Shown: positions 15,813-24,672, counted from the first letter of the stretch. The stretch: DNA of 64,000 nt from Gaiellasilicea sp963761905 (GCA_963761905.1 CAVXIQ010000005.1:62001-126000); one strand, 5' to 3'. Translations and numbers: made by a program. Notes: generated by a model not told the origin, from the sequence alone.

Positions 15813-16709
15813 CTAGACCGCCAGCGTCAGCTGCTCGGGGCGCCGTGGCGGAGCGGGCTGCGCCGGCCGGCGATCGCGGACGCCGTGCTCGCGCGCCAGC
15901 GCTCGCACCTGCTCGCGGACGGGCTGGGTCTCGGCGGCCGGGAGGTAGGCGCGGCTCTCGTAGAGCCGCTCGTAGCGCTCGAGCTCGCCGGGCCAGTCGC
16001 GGGCGAGCGCCTCCAGGAAGTGCTCCCGGGTTCCCGGCCTCAGGTAGAGCAGGTTCGCCCAGATGCTCGCCGCTCCCGCTTCGCGCGCCGCCCTGACGAC
16101 CTCGGCGAGCTGCTCGGGCCGGTCGGAGAGCCCCGGCAGGATCGGCGCCATCCCGACACTCGCCTTCACGCCGCCGTCGACGAGCTCCTTCAGCGCGCGG
16201 AGCCGCTGGCGGGGCGGCGCGGTGCCGGGCTCCGTCGTTCGCCAGACCTCGTCGTCGAGCGTCGGCACCGAGAACATGATCGAGACGTCGGCGCTCGAGC
16301 TCGCCGCCTGGAGGACGTCGAGATCGCGGACGACCATCGGCCCGCGCGTGATCAGCGAGAAGGGGCTCGCCGCAGACGCGAGCACCTCGAGGCACGAGCG
16401 GGTGAGGCGGTAGCGACCCTCGCACGGCTGGTACGGGTCGGTCGCGGCGCCGATCGCGATTCCCTCGCCGCGCCAGGACGGTCGCGCGAGCTCGCGCACG
16501 AGCACCTCTGCGACGTTCGTCTTCACCCGGATCGAGCGGCCGTAGCGGTCGTCGGCGGGTCGATCGGCCCGCAGCTCGAAGGCGCGGACGTAACAGAACG
16601 TGCAGCGGTGCGCGCAGCCCATGTACGGGTTCAGCGACCACTCGAACGGCATTCCCTTGACGCGGTTCAGCGCACTCCGGCACGGCTCCTCGCGGTACTC
16701 GACCCGCAT
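15813..16709 (-). CDS. Radical SAM protein, Rv2578c/SplB-like family
   Basis: A 298-residue radical S-adenosylmethionine enzyme. The cluster motif CxxxCxxC is in YMGCAHRCTFCYVRAFE (about residues 29-45), followed by AIGAATDPYQPCE and SLITRGP, typical of the Rv2578c family distantly related to spore photoproduct lyase. Its substrate is unproven, but a DNA-repair link is plausible from the family and from the LexA-box-like palindrome over its promoter. ATG 16709 is fixed by a TATACT box six bases upstream; no Shine-Dalgarno is present. It is divergent from the MBL-fold gene. Confidence 0.85.
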   Translation of the reverse strand: MRVEYREEPCRSALNRVKGMPFEWSLNPYMGCAHRCTFCYVRAFELRADRPADDRYGRSIRVKTNVAEVLVRELARPSWRGEGIAIGAATDPYQPCEGRYRLTRSCLEVLASAASPFSLITRGPMVVRDLDVLQAASSSADVSIMFSVPTLDDEVWRTTEPGTAPPRQRLRALKELVDGGVKASVGMAPILPGLSDRPEQLAEVVRAAREAGAASIWANLLYLRPGTREHFLEALARDWPGELERYERLYESRAYLPAAETQPVREQVRALAREHGVRDRRPAQPAPPRRPEQLTLAV

Positions 16710-16715
16710 CGCAGG

Positions 16716-16756
16716 AGTATAGAACACCTGTTCGTGTCGGCGCGAACGTGTTAGAT
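16716..16756. promoter_or_regulatory. Divergent promoter with LexA-box-like palindrome
   Basis: On the minus strand TATACT (16721-16716) ends six bases before ATG 16709; on the plus strand TTAGAT (16751-16756) ends seven bases before ATG 16764. Between them, at 16722-16733, is the palindrome GAACACCTGTTC, which reads CGAACAGGTGTTCT on the minus strand and differs by one base from the actinobacterial SOS form CGAAC-N4-GTTCG. It abuts the minus-strand -10 box. Confidence 0.6.
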
Positions 16757-16763
16757 GCTCCGG

Positions 16764-17714
16764 ATGGAGCTTCCGGGCGGCATTCGCCGCGTCACGTGCC
16801 CGCTGCCGACCCGCCCGGGGCACGTGCACGCCTACCTGCTGCCCGGCACCGACGGCTGGACGCTCGTCGACACCGGCATCGGCCTCCCCGACGTGGCCGA
16901 GTGGTGGGCGCGTGAGCTGGACGGGCTCCAGGTCGTGCGCATCCTCGTCACCCACTTCCATCCCGATCACATCGGCGCGGCTGCCGACGTGGCCGAGCTC
17001 ACCGGCGCCCCGGTGCACCAGGGCGAGCTCGACTACGAGCAGACGCAGATGGTCTGGGGAAACCCCGACTGGCCGCAGCGGATCGCCGACTGGTTTCTCA
17101 CGCACGGCGTGCCGCGGCCGATCGCCGAGGAGCTGATCGAGTCGGGCTCGGTCTACGCGCCCTTCATCCGCTATCAGCCCGATCCGGTCCGGGTGCTCGC
17201 AGGCGAGCGGCTCGACGGCTGGGAGCTCGTCGCGGCACCGGGTCACGCGGATGGGCAGCTGTGCGTGCTGAAGGACGGAATCCTCGTCTCCGCCGATCAT
17301 CTCCTCGGCAGGATCACGCCGACCGTCGGGCTCTGGCCCGAGAGCCGGCCCGACCCACTCGGCGACTACATCGAGTCGCTCGAGCGGACGATCGAGCTCG
17401 CGCCGACCGTTGCGCTTCCCGGCCACGGCGAGCCGATCGCGGATCCGGTCGGCCGCGCGCACGCCTTGATCGAGCACCATCGCGAGCGGCTCGCCGTCTC
17501 CGAGGCGTCGTTGACGCAGACGCCGCGCACCGGCTTCGACCTTTCGTTCGACCTGTTCGGCGCCGATCTGAAGCCGGCGTCGCGTCGGTTCGCCGTCGCG
17601 GAGACGCTCTCGCACCTCGAGCGGCTCGTCCGGGAGGAACGGGCCGCGCGGCACGAGGACGACGGGGCCGTTACCTATACTGCGCGCCAGCTTGGACGAC
17701 GAGCTTCCGCCTAG
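16764..17714 (+). CDS. MBL-fold metallohydrolase, LACTB2-like
   Basis: A 316-residue metallo-beta-lactamase-fold hydrolase. The di-metal site is complete: THFHPDHIG (about 66-74), the later His in APGHADGQ, Asp-His in LVSADHLL and GHGEPI. A helical C-terminal domain (from about 245) resembles the winged-helix cap of the LACTB2 subgroup. Substrate unknown; thioesters or RNA are handled by relatives. ATG 16764 is preferred to ATG 16755 because the TTAGAT box overlaps 16755 and leaves seven bases to 16764. Confidence 0.87.
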   Translation: MELPGGIRRVTCPLPTRPGHVHAYLLPGTDGWTLVDTGIGLPDVAEWWARELDGLQVVRILVTHFHPDHIGAAADVAELTGAPVHQGELDYEQTQMVWGNPDWPQRIADWFLTHGVPRPIAEELIESGSVYAPFIRYQPDPVRVLAGERLDGWELVAAPGHADGQLCVLKDGILVSADHLLGRITPTVGLWPESRPDPLGDYIESLERTIELAPTVALPGHGEPIADPVGRAHALIEHHRERLAVSEASLTQTPRTGFDLSFDLFGADLKPASRRFAVAETLSHLERLVREERAARHEDDGAVTYTARQLGRRASA

Positions 17715-17741
17715 TACCTGCACCCCGGCCTCGACCGGGGT

Positions 17742-19046
17742 ATGCCGATGAGCGACGGCCTCCGGATCCTCGCGATCTTCCTGCTCGTGCTCGGAAACGC
17801 CGTCTTCGTCGCGGCCGAGTACGCGCTCGTGACCGCACGCCGGACGAGGCTCGAGCCCGAGGCGGCGCGGGGCAGCGCCTCCGCCCGGAGGGCGCTCGTG
17901 CTGATGGACAACCCGGTGCGCTTCATCAGCACCGTCCAGATCGGGATCACCGTCTTCGGGATCGCGCTCGGCGCAGTCGGGCAGCCGCTCCTCTCGGACT
18001 ACTTCACCCCCGTGATGTCGAACGGGCTCGCCTACGCGCTCGCGTTCCTGATCCTCACCTACCTCAGCGTCGCGCTCGGCGAGCTCGTGCCGAAGGCGAT
18101 GGCGCTCCAGAAGGCGGAGCCGATCGCCAAGGCGCTCGCGCTCCCGCTCGGCATGCTGCAGTGGGTGACGACGCCGTTCGTCTACGTGCTCCAGATCTCG
18201 GCAAATGCCGTAACCCGCCTCTTCGGGATCAAGCCCGCGGCCGCCGGCGAGCTCGCGCACACCGAGGAGGACATCCGCCACATCGTCGCCGGCGCCGAGG
18301 ACGCGGGCGTGATCGCCACGACCGAGGAGGAGATGCTCTACAAGGTCTTCGACTTCGCGGACAAGGAGGTCCACGAGGTGATGGTGCCGCGGCCGCAGGT
18401 GGTGGCGATCAAGGCCGACCTGCCCTCGGAGGAGGCGCTGGCCGCCCTGCTCGAGTCGCCCTACACGCGCTATCCGGTCTATCGCGACTCGCTCGACGAG
18501 GTGATCGGCGTCCTGCACGTCCGCGATCTCTTCACCGCGCTGCACGACCGCGGAATGGCGGAGGTCGAGCTCGAGCACCTCGTTCGGCCGGTCTACATCG
18601 TCCCGGAGACGAAGGATCTCGCCGCGCTGCTCGCCGAGTTCCGCAAGCAGAACCAGCACATGGCCGTCGTCGTCGACGAGTACGGGGCGATGCAGGGGAT
18701 CGTCACGCTCGAGGACCTGCTGGAGGAGATCGTCGGCGAGATCGAGGACGAGTTCGACCTTCCGGACGAGTCGGTGGAGCGGATCGACGACACCCACATC
18801 CGGATCGACGGGACCTTCCCGATCGACGACTTCAACGAGCAGTTCGGGACCACCATCGAGATCGAGGACTTCCACACGATGGCCGGCTACGTCTTCGGGC
18901 TGCTCGGCCGCGCGCCCGAGGTCGGGGACGAGGTCAGGACGGACGGGCTCGTCCTCCACGTCGTCGAGATCGAGGGCTCCCGGATCCAGCGGCTCGAGGT
19001 GGAGTTCGACGAGTCGCACCGGCACGTCGAGCGCGAGAGCCAGTAG
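17742..19046 (+). CDS. CNNM/CorC-type (DUF21-CBS-CorC_HlyC) membrane protein
   Basis: A 434-residue membrane protein with the full CNNM order: a DUF21 transmembrane domain of about four helices (residues 5-180), two CBS domains (about 210-335, including VMVPRPQVVAI and MAVVVDEYGAMQGIVTLEDLL), and a CorC/HlyC C-terminal domain (about 350-425). The family is linked to magnesium or other divalent cation efflux or homeostasis. ATG 17742 or 17748 could be used. It stands between a hydrolase and an FAH-family gene on the same strand. Confidence 0.9.
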   Translation: MPMSDGLRILAIFLLVLGNAVFVAAEYALVTARRTRLEPEAARGSASARRALVLMDNPVRFISTVQIGITVFGIALGAVGQPLLSDYFTPVMSNGLAYALAFLILTYLSVALGELVPKAMALQKAEPIAKALALPLGMLQWVTTPFVYVLQISANAVTRLFGIKPAAAGELAHTEEDIRHIVAGAEDAGVIATTEEEMLYKVFDFADKEVHEVMVPRPQVVAIKADLPSEEALAALLESPYTRYPVYRDSLDEVIGVLHVRDLFTALHDRGMAEVELEHLVRPVYIVPETKDLAALLAEFRKQNQHMAVVVDEYGAMQGIVTLEDLLEEIVGEIEDEFDLPDESVERIDDTHIRIDGTFPIDDFNEQFGTTIEIEDFHTMAGYVFGLLGRAPEVGDEVRTDGLVLHVVEIEGSRIQRLEVEFDESHRHVERESQ

Positions 19047-19056
19047 GTCCCGGGAC

Positions 19057-19704
19057 ATGCTCCCGATCGAGCGGCCCGGCAAGATCGTCTGCGTCGGCCT
19101 GAACTACCACGCGCACGCCGAGGAGCAGGGGAGGGAGCCGTCCGAGCGGCCCGTGCTCTTCGCCAAGTGGGCAACCTCGTTGATCGGCCCCGGCGAGCCG
19201 ATCGTGCTCCCGTCGATCTCCCACGCGGTCGACCACGAGGCCGAGCTCGGCGTCGTCCTCGGCGCAAGGGTGAAGGCAGTCTCGGTGGAGAACGCGCTCG
19301 AGGCGGTGCGCGGCTACCTCTGTGCGAACGACGTCAGCGCCCGCGACCTGCAGCGCGCCGATCGTCAGTTCACGCGCGCGAAGTCGCTCGACACCTTCTG
19401 CCCGGTCGGGCCCGAGCTCGTGCCGGCGACCGAGGTGCCCGATCCGCAGGCCCTCCGGATCCGTTGCCTCGTGAACGGGGAGGTGCGCCAGGACTCGACG
19501 ACCGCGGACATGGTCTTCTCGGTCGCGGAGCTGATCGCGTTCGCGTCGGAGGCGATCACCCTGGAGCCCGGCGACCTGCTGCTGACCGGGACCCCGGGCG
19601 GCGTCGGCGAATTTCGCGATCCGCCGGTCTACCTCCGGGACGGCGACGAAGTGACGGTGGAGATCGAAGGCGTCGGCTCGCTGAGGAACCCCGTCCGCGG
19701 CTGA
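19057..19704 (+). CDS. Fumarylacetoacetate hydrolase-family protein
   Basis: A 215-residue FAH-fold enzyme. The N-terminal IVCVGLNYHAHAEE block, the metal ligands in DHEAELGVVLG and the CANDVSARDLQ motif, and the late LLTGTPGGVG loop are all present, as in acylpyruvate hydrolases and 2-hydroxyhepta-2,4-dienedioate isomerases. It would cleave or isomerise an oxo-acid from aromatic or sugar-acid breakdown; the exact substrate is not shown by context. It begins ten bases after the CNNM gene, so it may be co-transcribed. Confidence 0.9.
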   Translation: MLPIERPGKIVCVGLNYHAHAEEQGREPSERPVLFAKWATSLIGPGEPIVLPSISHAVDHEAELGVVLGARVKAVSVENALEAVRGYLCANDVSARDLQRADRQFTRAKSLDTFCPVGPELVPATEVPDPQALRIRCLVNGEVRQDSTTADMVFSVAELIAFASEAITLEPGDLLLTGTPGGVGEFRDPPVYLRDGDEVTVEIEGVGSLRNPVRG

Positions 19705-19707
19705 CCG

Positions 19708-20103
19708 CTACGAGCCCCAGAACTCGTCGAATGTCGCCGGGTCGTTCGGCAGGGCCAGTACCTCCGCCACGAGCCCGTCCCTGATCGTGAAGAGGAGCAC
19801 CTGGTCGAGATCGAGGGTGCGCCCGTTGCGCTCGCCGGAGGCGCGGTAGAGGGCTGCGGCCCGGTCGCCGCTCGTGAGGACGTCGATCAGGCGCGAGCTG
19901 TAGGTGCCGCCCGTCTGCTTCGGGAGGTTGCCGAGGAAGCCGAAGATCTCGGTCCGGCCGCGGTAGGTGCCGGCCATCGTGCTCCCGCCCGGTACGTGCC
20001 AGACCGCGTCCTCCGCGAAGCACTCGCGCAGCGCGAACCCCTGCTTCATCGCGAAGGCCTCGAAGATCCGCCGGACGAGCGCCTCGTTCCGCTCGCGGCT
20101 CAG
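19708..20103 (-). CDS. SnoaL/NTF2-like protein, probable CTG start
   Basis: A 131-residue NTF2-fold protein of the SnoaL-like group: helix NEALVRRIFEAF, then FAEDAVWHVPGGSTMAG and a beta-sheet ending with FTIRDGLVAEVLAL. These are polyketide-cyclase-like or stress-associated small proteins without a fixed activity. No ATG/GTG/TTG lies near the fold's beginning; the best start is CTG at 20103, which overlaps the upstream stop (CTGA) and has GGAGGAGGGG at a suitable distance. A later ATG would remove the first helix. Confidence 0.7.
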   Translation of the reverse strand: MSRERNEALVRRIFEAFAMKQGFALRECFAEDAVWHVPGGSTMAGTYRGRTEIFGFLGNLPKQTGGTYSSRLIDVLTSGDRAAALYRASGERNGRTLDLDQVLLFTIRDGLVAEVLALPNDPATFDEFWGS

Positions 20104-20303
20104 CGCCCCTCCTCCCAGCGGTCGATCAGGCCGGCGACGTGATGCCGCTGCGCGTCCGTGAACTCCATCCGGGCGAGCAGCCGGCGCGCCTCGACCGGAT
20201 CGTCGTTCGCGACGGCGGCCTCGAGCCGCTCCCGCCAAGGCGTCGGCTCGCGCAGCTGCCGCCGCAGCCAGCGGAGCAGGCTCACACTTGCTTGGTCGCT
20301 CAT
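20100..20303 (-). CDS. Small helical protein, unknown
   Basis: A 67-residue acidic/basic helical protein (LLRWLRRQLREPTPWRERL, then NDDPVEARRLLARMEF). No named domain. It begins at ATG 20303, with TAGCCT eight bases upstream on this strand, and ends in a CTGA overlap with the SnoaL-like gene, so the pair form a small operon. Its strong Shine-Dalgarno for the next gene lies inside its own 3' end. Confidence 0.6.
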   Translation of the reverse strand: MSDQASVSLLRWLRRQLREPTPWRERLEAAVANDDPVEARRLLARMEFTDAQRHHVAGLIDRWEEGR

Positions 20304-20355
20304 CGCCGCTGAGGCTACAACGCGACCGAATCCGGCGAGCAGGCAGAATCCGAGC

Positions 20356-20667
20356 GTGAAGGAGATCCTTCCCGAGCTCGAGCGCTGGCGGCAGGAGGGC
20401 GAGCGCGTCGCGGTCGCGACGGTCGTCGCCACCAGGCGGTCGGCGCCGCGGCCGGTGGGATCGAGCCTCGGCGTCTCCGAGAGCGGCAAGCTCTGCGGCT
20501 CCGTGTCGGGCGGCTGCGTCGAGGGCGACGTGTACGAGCACGCACGCGAGGTGCTCGCCTCCGGCAAGCCGAAGCTCGTCTCGTACGGGATCTCCGACGA
20601 CGAGGCGTGGGCGGTCGGGCTTCCCTGCGGCGGCGAGATCGACGTCTTCGTCGAGCGCCTTCCGTGA
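20356..20667 (+). CDS. XdhC-family N-terminal (CoxI-type) domain protein
   Basis: A 103-residue protein equal to the first domain of XdhC/CoxI proteins, which handle and sulfurate the molybdenum cofactor for xanthine dehydrogenase-type enzymes. The signature TVVATRRSAPRPVGSSLGVSE, GSVSGGCVEGDVYE and LPCGGEIDVFVE is clear. Start GTG 20356 follows a CAGAAT box six bases upstream. The second (Rossmann) XdhC domain is encoded next as a separate, frame-broken gene. No molybdenum hydroxylase genes lie in the window. Confidence 0.85.
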   Translation: MKEILPELERWRQEGERVAVATVVATRRSAPRPVGSSLGVSESGKLCGSVSGGCVEGDVYEHAREVLASGKPKLVSYGISDDEAWAVGLPCGGEIDVFVERLP

Positions 20668-21411
20668 CGATCGTCGAGCGGCTGCTGGCGCTCGCCGAGA
20701 GCGAGTGAGCGGGCCGTCCTCTTCACGGTTCTGGACGGCGAGGAGGCCGGCGCCAAGCTCCTGGCGCTCGAGAGCGGCGAGACGATCGGCGACGCGCCGC
20801 CCGAGCTGGCCGCGCGCACCGGCGAGCTGCTGCGCCGTGCGCGCAACCGGCTGCTCGAGCTCGACGGCCGGCGCGTCTTCTGCGAGGTCTACGGGCCGCC
20901 GCCTCGACTGCTCGTCTACGGCGCCGTCGACACCGCCGAGTCTCTCTGCCGAGCCGCGAAGCTGCTCGGCTGGACGACGATCGTCGCCGACGCGCGGGCG
21001 AAGTTCGCGACCGCCGAGCGGATCCCCAGCGCCGACCGGCTGATCGTCGAATGGCCCGAGAAGGCGTTCGCCGAGGTGGAGCCCGACCACGCTACTGCCG
21101 TCGTCGTCCTCACCCACGACGACAAGTTCGACGTGCCGGCGCTGAAGGCAGCGCTCGCGAGCGAGGCGTTCTACATCGGCGCGCTCGGCTCGCGCCGCAA
21201 CCAGGAGCGCCGCCGCGAGCGGCTGCTCGAGGCCGGGATCGACGAGGACGCGCTCGAGCGGATCGCCGGCCCGTGCGGGCTCGACATCGGCGCCGACTCG
21301 AACGAGGAGACCGCCGTCTCGATCCTCGCCGAGGCGCTCGCGGCACGTGCCGGGCGCGAGGGCGGGCCGCTCCGCACGGCGAAGCAGCGGATCCACGTCG
21401 AGGTCGAGTAG
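20664..21411 (+). pseudogene. XdhC Rossmann-domain protein, one frame break
   Basis: The second XdhC domain: GTG 20664 (GTGA overlap with the previous gene) encodes MTIVERLLALAESE and then meets TGA at 20706. Skipping the single T at 20706 restores a continuous reading (ERAVLFTVLDGEEAG...) through LLVYGAVDTAESLC, VVVLTHDDKFDVPAL and IGALGSRRNQERR to TAG 21409-21411. The downstream half is under clear coding constraint, so a one-base insertion (sequence error or very recent mutation) is the simplest view. Confidence 0.8.
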
Positions 21412-22126
21412 GTGAGAACCGCGGTGGTGACCGGCGCCGCCCGCGGGCTCGGCGAGGCGATCGCCCGGCGGCTCCACGCCGACGGCGACCGCGTCGTGCT
21501 CGCGGATCTGAACCTCGCCGGCGTCGAGGAGCTCGCGGCGGAGCTGGGCTCGGACGCGAGCGCCGTCGAGCACGACGTTCGCAGTCTCGACTCCTGGGAG
21601 CGGCTGGTTGCCGGCACGGGCCAGGTCGACGTGCTCGTCAACAACGCGGCGCGGACGGAGTTCAGCTCGTTCTGGGAGATCGACGTGGACGAGTGGGACG
21701 ACGTGCTCGCGACGAACCTCCGCGGCACCTACCTCGGCTGCCGTGTCGTCGGCGCGCAGATGCGGGATCGGGGCGCCGGCCGGATCGTCAACCTCGCCTC
21801 GGTGGCGGGGCAGCGCGGCGCCTCTGCGACGGGCGTCCACTACGCGGCCTCGAAGGCGGCGATCGTCGCGCTTGACGCGGCACGCGGCGACCGCCCTCGC
21901 CGGCCACGGGGTGACGGTGAACGCCGTGGCGCCGGCGGCGATCGACGGGCCGATGGTCTCGCTCGTCCCGCCCGAGAAGGTCGAGGCGATGGTGAAGACG
22001 ATCCCGGTCGGGCGCCTGGGCCGCGGGGAGGAAGTGGCGGCCGCGGTCGCCTACCTCGCCTCGGACGCGGCCGGCTTCGTCACCGGCGCGACGCTCGACG
22101 TCAACGGCGGGATGTTGATGCGGTGA
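21412..22126 (+). pseudogene. Short-chain dehydrogenase/reductase, one frame break
   Basis: An SDR-family NAD(P)-dependent oxidoreductase of about 237 residues. The glycine-rich TGAARGLGEAIARRL, VNNAA, the active site YAASK and the C-terminal FVTGATLDVNGG are all present. After AIVAL at about 21871-21874 the frame shifts: one extra base in cttg joins to TRHAATALAGHGVTVN in the other frame, which runs to TGA 22124-22126. The gene sits between XdhC and a zinc alcohol dehydrogenase with overlapping ends. Confidence 0.82.
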
Positions 22127-23214
22127 AGACGCGCGCCGCGCTGATGTTCGAGCCAGGGCGCCTCGACGTGCACGAGGTCGAGCTCGAGGAGCCGCGCGCC
22201 GACGAGGTCGTCGTCCGGATGGTGGCCGTCGGCGTCTGCGGCACCGATCTCCACTCCTACAAGGGCGAGTGGACTCGGCCGACGCCGATCGTGCTCGGCC
22301 ATGAGGGCGCCGGCGTGGTCGAAGAGGTCGGCGCTGACGTCGACGGCCTGCGCGCCGGAGATCGCGTGGTGCTCTCGTGGGCGCCGGCGTGCGGCGAGTG
22401 CTCTGCCTGTCGGCGGCAACGACCCGCGGCGTGCGCGCCGCTCTCGACCGCGTTCGGCCGCGGGACGCTGCTCGACGGCCGGACCGGGATCTCGTTCGAC
22501 GGCGCGACGGTCTACCGCGGCACGGCGACGGGCGCGTTGCAGGAGCGGCTGGTCGTCGCCGCGGGGGCAGCATTGCCGCTCGGGGACACGATTCCGCTCG
22601 AGCAGGCGGCGCTGCTCGGCTGCGCCGCGCTCACCGGCGTCGGCGCAGTGCTCAACGCCGCCCGGCCCGAGCCCGGCTTCACGACGCTCGTGATCGGTGC
22701 GGGCGGCGTCGGCCAGTTCGTCGTCCAGGGCGCGCGGATCGCGGGCGCGAGCGCGATCCTCGTCGTCGATCCGGTCGAGGGCCGGCGCGAGCAGGCGCTG
22801 CGGCTCGGCGCGACGGCCGCTTGCGCGCCCGAGGACGTGAAGGAGGCCGTCCGCGCGCTCGATCCCGAGGGCGTCGACTTCGTCTTCGACGCGGTCGGAT
22901 CGCCCGAGACGACGGCGCTGGCGCTGCGCTGGACGCGCGGCGGCGGGACGACGGTCGTCGTCGGCCTCCCGGCGGCGGGCGCGAAGCTGACGCTCGACCC
23001 GCTCGACTTCACGAACCGCGAGAAGACGCTGACCGGCACGATCTACGGCTCGGAGGATCCGGCCGTCGCCCTGCCTCGAATGCTCGACCTCGCCGCGGCC
23101 GGCGAGCTCGAGCTGGCGAGCCTCGTCGGCCCGAGCTTCCCGCTCGACCGCGCCGACGACGCGTTCCAGGCGAGCCTCGCGGGCTCGCCCGGCCGCGTGC
23201 TCGTCACGGCCTAG
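22123..23214 (+). CDS. Zinc-type alcohol dehydrogenase (MDR family)
   Basis: A 363-residue medium-chain dehydrogenase. Catalytic zinc ligands are seen in VGVCGTDLHS and GHEGAG; the second, structural zinc loop is reduced (PACGECSACRRQRPAAC, four cysteines). The NAD site is VIGAGGVGQFVVQGARIAG, with Asp at the end of the following strand (LVVDPVEG). It probably oxidises an alcohol or formaldehyde adduct. GTG 22123 overlaps the SDR stop. Its last 60 bases are duplicated at 24673-24737. Confidence 0.9.
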   Translation: MKTRAALMFEPGRLDVHEVELEEPRADEVVVRMVAVGVCGTDLHSYKGEWTRPTPIVLGHEGAGVVEEVGADVDGLRAGDRVVLSWAPACGECSACRRQRPAACAPLSTAFGRGTLLDGRTGISFDGATVYRGTATGALQERLVVAAGAALPLGDTIPLEQAALLGCAALTGVGAVLNAARPEPGFTTLVIGAGGVGQFVVQGARIAGASAILVVDPVEGRREQALRLGATAACAPEDVKEAVRALDPEGVDFVFDAVGSPETTALALRWTRGGGTTVVVGLPAAGAKLTLDPLDFTNREKTLTGTIYGSEDPAVALPRMLDLAAAGELELASLVGPSFPLDRADDAFQASLAGSPGRVLVTA

Positions 23215-23216
23215 CT
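23153..23216 (+). repeat. adh 3'-end direct repeat, left copy
   Basis: The functional end of the alcohol dehydrogenase gene, from CCGACGACGCG to TAGCT. It matches 24673-24737 at about 87% with one indel. The two copies bracket two minus-strand genes. Confidence 0.7.
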
Positions 23217-23795
23217 CGGGGCGAGATCCCCGGCTCGGTTGATGAAGTCGACGATCTCGTTCACGCCCGGGTCGTAACCGTCGCTTGTATCGACGTCGAT
23301 CGACGGCACAGGAAGCGAGATGTGCTGGAACGCCTCGAACGACTGCGCCCAGGCCGCGATCCCAATACCGATCGTGCTGTCGCCGTGAGCCTTCAGGCGA
23401 CTCTGATTGAGGGCCGCGCGAGCGGAGGCCCGTTCGAAGGAGGTGGCAGCGTCGACCCTGCATCGGACGATCCGGAACTGGGCGAGCCCGACGAGCGGAT
23501 CGAGGCCGCCACGCCACAATCTGTCTTGGAAAGCTGCTTCCGCAACGACGGTCACACTCGCTTCGAGCAGAACACGCAGCACCTCGAAGAACAGCGGCAG
23601 CGTTAGCTGCGTCAGCGGGTCGCCGTGTCCGCCCTGGAACTCAGCGCCCTCGGCGTGCGCCATGCCCTCTTTGATCTCATCCCTGCAAACTGCCGGGCAG
23701 GAAATCGTCTGTGCGAGAGCATGCGCGAGCGTCGTCTTCCCGGAGCCGGGCTGACCACTGACGACGACGAGCGTGGGTGTCGGTCGCTCACGCAC
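23211..23795 (-). CDS. P-loop kinase-like protein
   Basis: A 194-residue small P-loop NTPase of the AAA_33/kinase type. The Walker A motif is in VVVSGQPGSGKTTLAHAL near the N-terminus; SCPAVCRDEIKEGM and the Walker-B-like VTVVAEAAFQ follow. Relatives include zeta-toxin-like, chloramphenicol or sugar kinases, so the substrate is open. GTG 23795 overlaps the 3' end of the TPR gene upstream by eight bases; the stop lies within the duplicated adh tail. Codon use seems a little less GC-biased than in neighbouring core genes. Confidence 0.75.
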   Translation of the reverse strand: MRERPTPTLVVVSGQPGSGKTTLAHALAQTISCPAVCRDEIKEGMAHAEGAEFQGGHGDPLTQLTLPLFFEVLRVLLEASVTVVAEAAFQDRLWRGGLDPLVGLAQFRIVRCRVDAATSFERASARAALNQSRLKAHGDSTIGIGIAAWAQSFEAFQHISLPVPSIDVDTSDGYDPGVNEIVDFINRAGDLAPS

Positions 23796-24642
23796 GCGTG
23801 GTCTCTTCCGGGTGCGACGAAGAGCGCCCGATCGCCGGCCGCGCCAGGCTCGCGCGGACGGCGTCCGCTTCCGCAGATCGTCCGACGTCGTCGTAGGCCG
23901 CGGCGAGCTCCATTCGATACGCACGCGCCTCGGGCTGGTCGAACCCCGTCTCGTCGGCCCACTCGACCACCTGCTCCAGCAAAGGCACCGCCGCAGCCGA
24001 GCGGCCGAGCGAGCGGAGCGCCCGAGCGACTCCGACACGCGCCTCCTCGGTCAGCGACGGGTTTCGAGATTCCTGCTCGCGGGCCTCGAGGGCGGCTTGG
24101 AATGTCTCAAGCGACGGTTCGCCTCGCTCCCACTGCCAGTCGCCGAGATTGAGGAGGAGGGTGCCACGCCAGTACCTCGCCGCCTCGAACCGGTCGGCGA
24201 TGTCGAGCCCGCGGTTCGTCCAGCCGACCATGTCGCCGACGAGCGCGCACGAGTGTGCGGCGTCCGCCGCGATGAAATGCTGATCGGCGGCCAGCGCAAC
24301 CTCGTACGCTCGCTCGAGGAGCGGGAGCCCTGCGGCGTCGCCGTGGCTGCGTCTGACGATTCGACCCCGCTCGAGCAAGACCCTCGCACGCGCGACACCA
24401 GTCTCACCGGCGAGCGCGTCGGCCTCTTCGAGCAACTCGTCGGCCTCGTCGAGCCGGTCGAGCCAGGACGCGACCCGGGCGAGCTGGGTGAGCACCTCGG
24501 CGCGTCCGACACCCGTCGTCTCGGCGGCAAGCGCGGCTCGCAACCTGTCCTCGGTTGCCTCGAGGTCGAAGACATCCAGCAACCCACGGAGCCGGTCGTC
24601 GCTCACCAAATCGATCCTGACAGAGAAGCCCATCGGCACCAC
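23788..24642 (-). CDS. TPR-like helical repeat protein
   Basis: A 284-residue all-helical protein made of tetratricopeptide-like repeats (for example RAEVLTQLARVASWLDRLDEA, AAVPLLEQVVEWADETGFDQPEARAYRMELAAAYDDVG, with spacing near 34-40 residues). It has no enzymatic motif and probably mediates protein contacts. It is coupled to the P-loop gene by an eight-base overlap, so the pair should act together. GTG 24642 or ATG 24633 may be the start. The pair is the content of the segment bounded by adh-tail copies. Confidence 0.7.
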   Translation of the reverse strand: MVPMGFSVRIDLVSDDRLRGLLDVFDLEATEDRLRAALAAETTGVGRAEVLTQLARVASWLDRLDEADELLEEADALAGETGVARARVLLERGRIVRRSHGDAAGLPLLERAYEVALAADQHFIAADAAHSCALVGDMVGWTNRGLDIADRFEAARYWRGTLLLNLGDWQWERGEPSLETFQAALEAREQESRNPSLTEEARVGVARALRSLGRSAAAVPLLEQVVEWADETGFDQPEARAYRMELAAAYDDVGRSAEADAVRASLARPAIGRSSSHPEETTRA

Positions 24643-24672
24643 CGATGCCGGTCTGGGTGTGGCGAGGATCCG

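Noticed and set aside
20697..20712. Programmed +1 frameshift in the XdhC gene
   Set aside because: No slippery sequence, stalling Shine-Dalgarno or structure is evident, and ten similar single-base breaks occur elsewhere in the window, so an indel is simpler.
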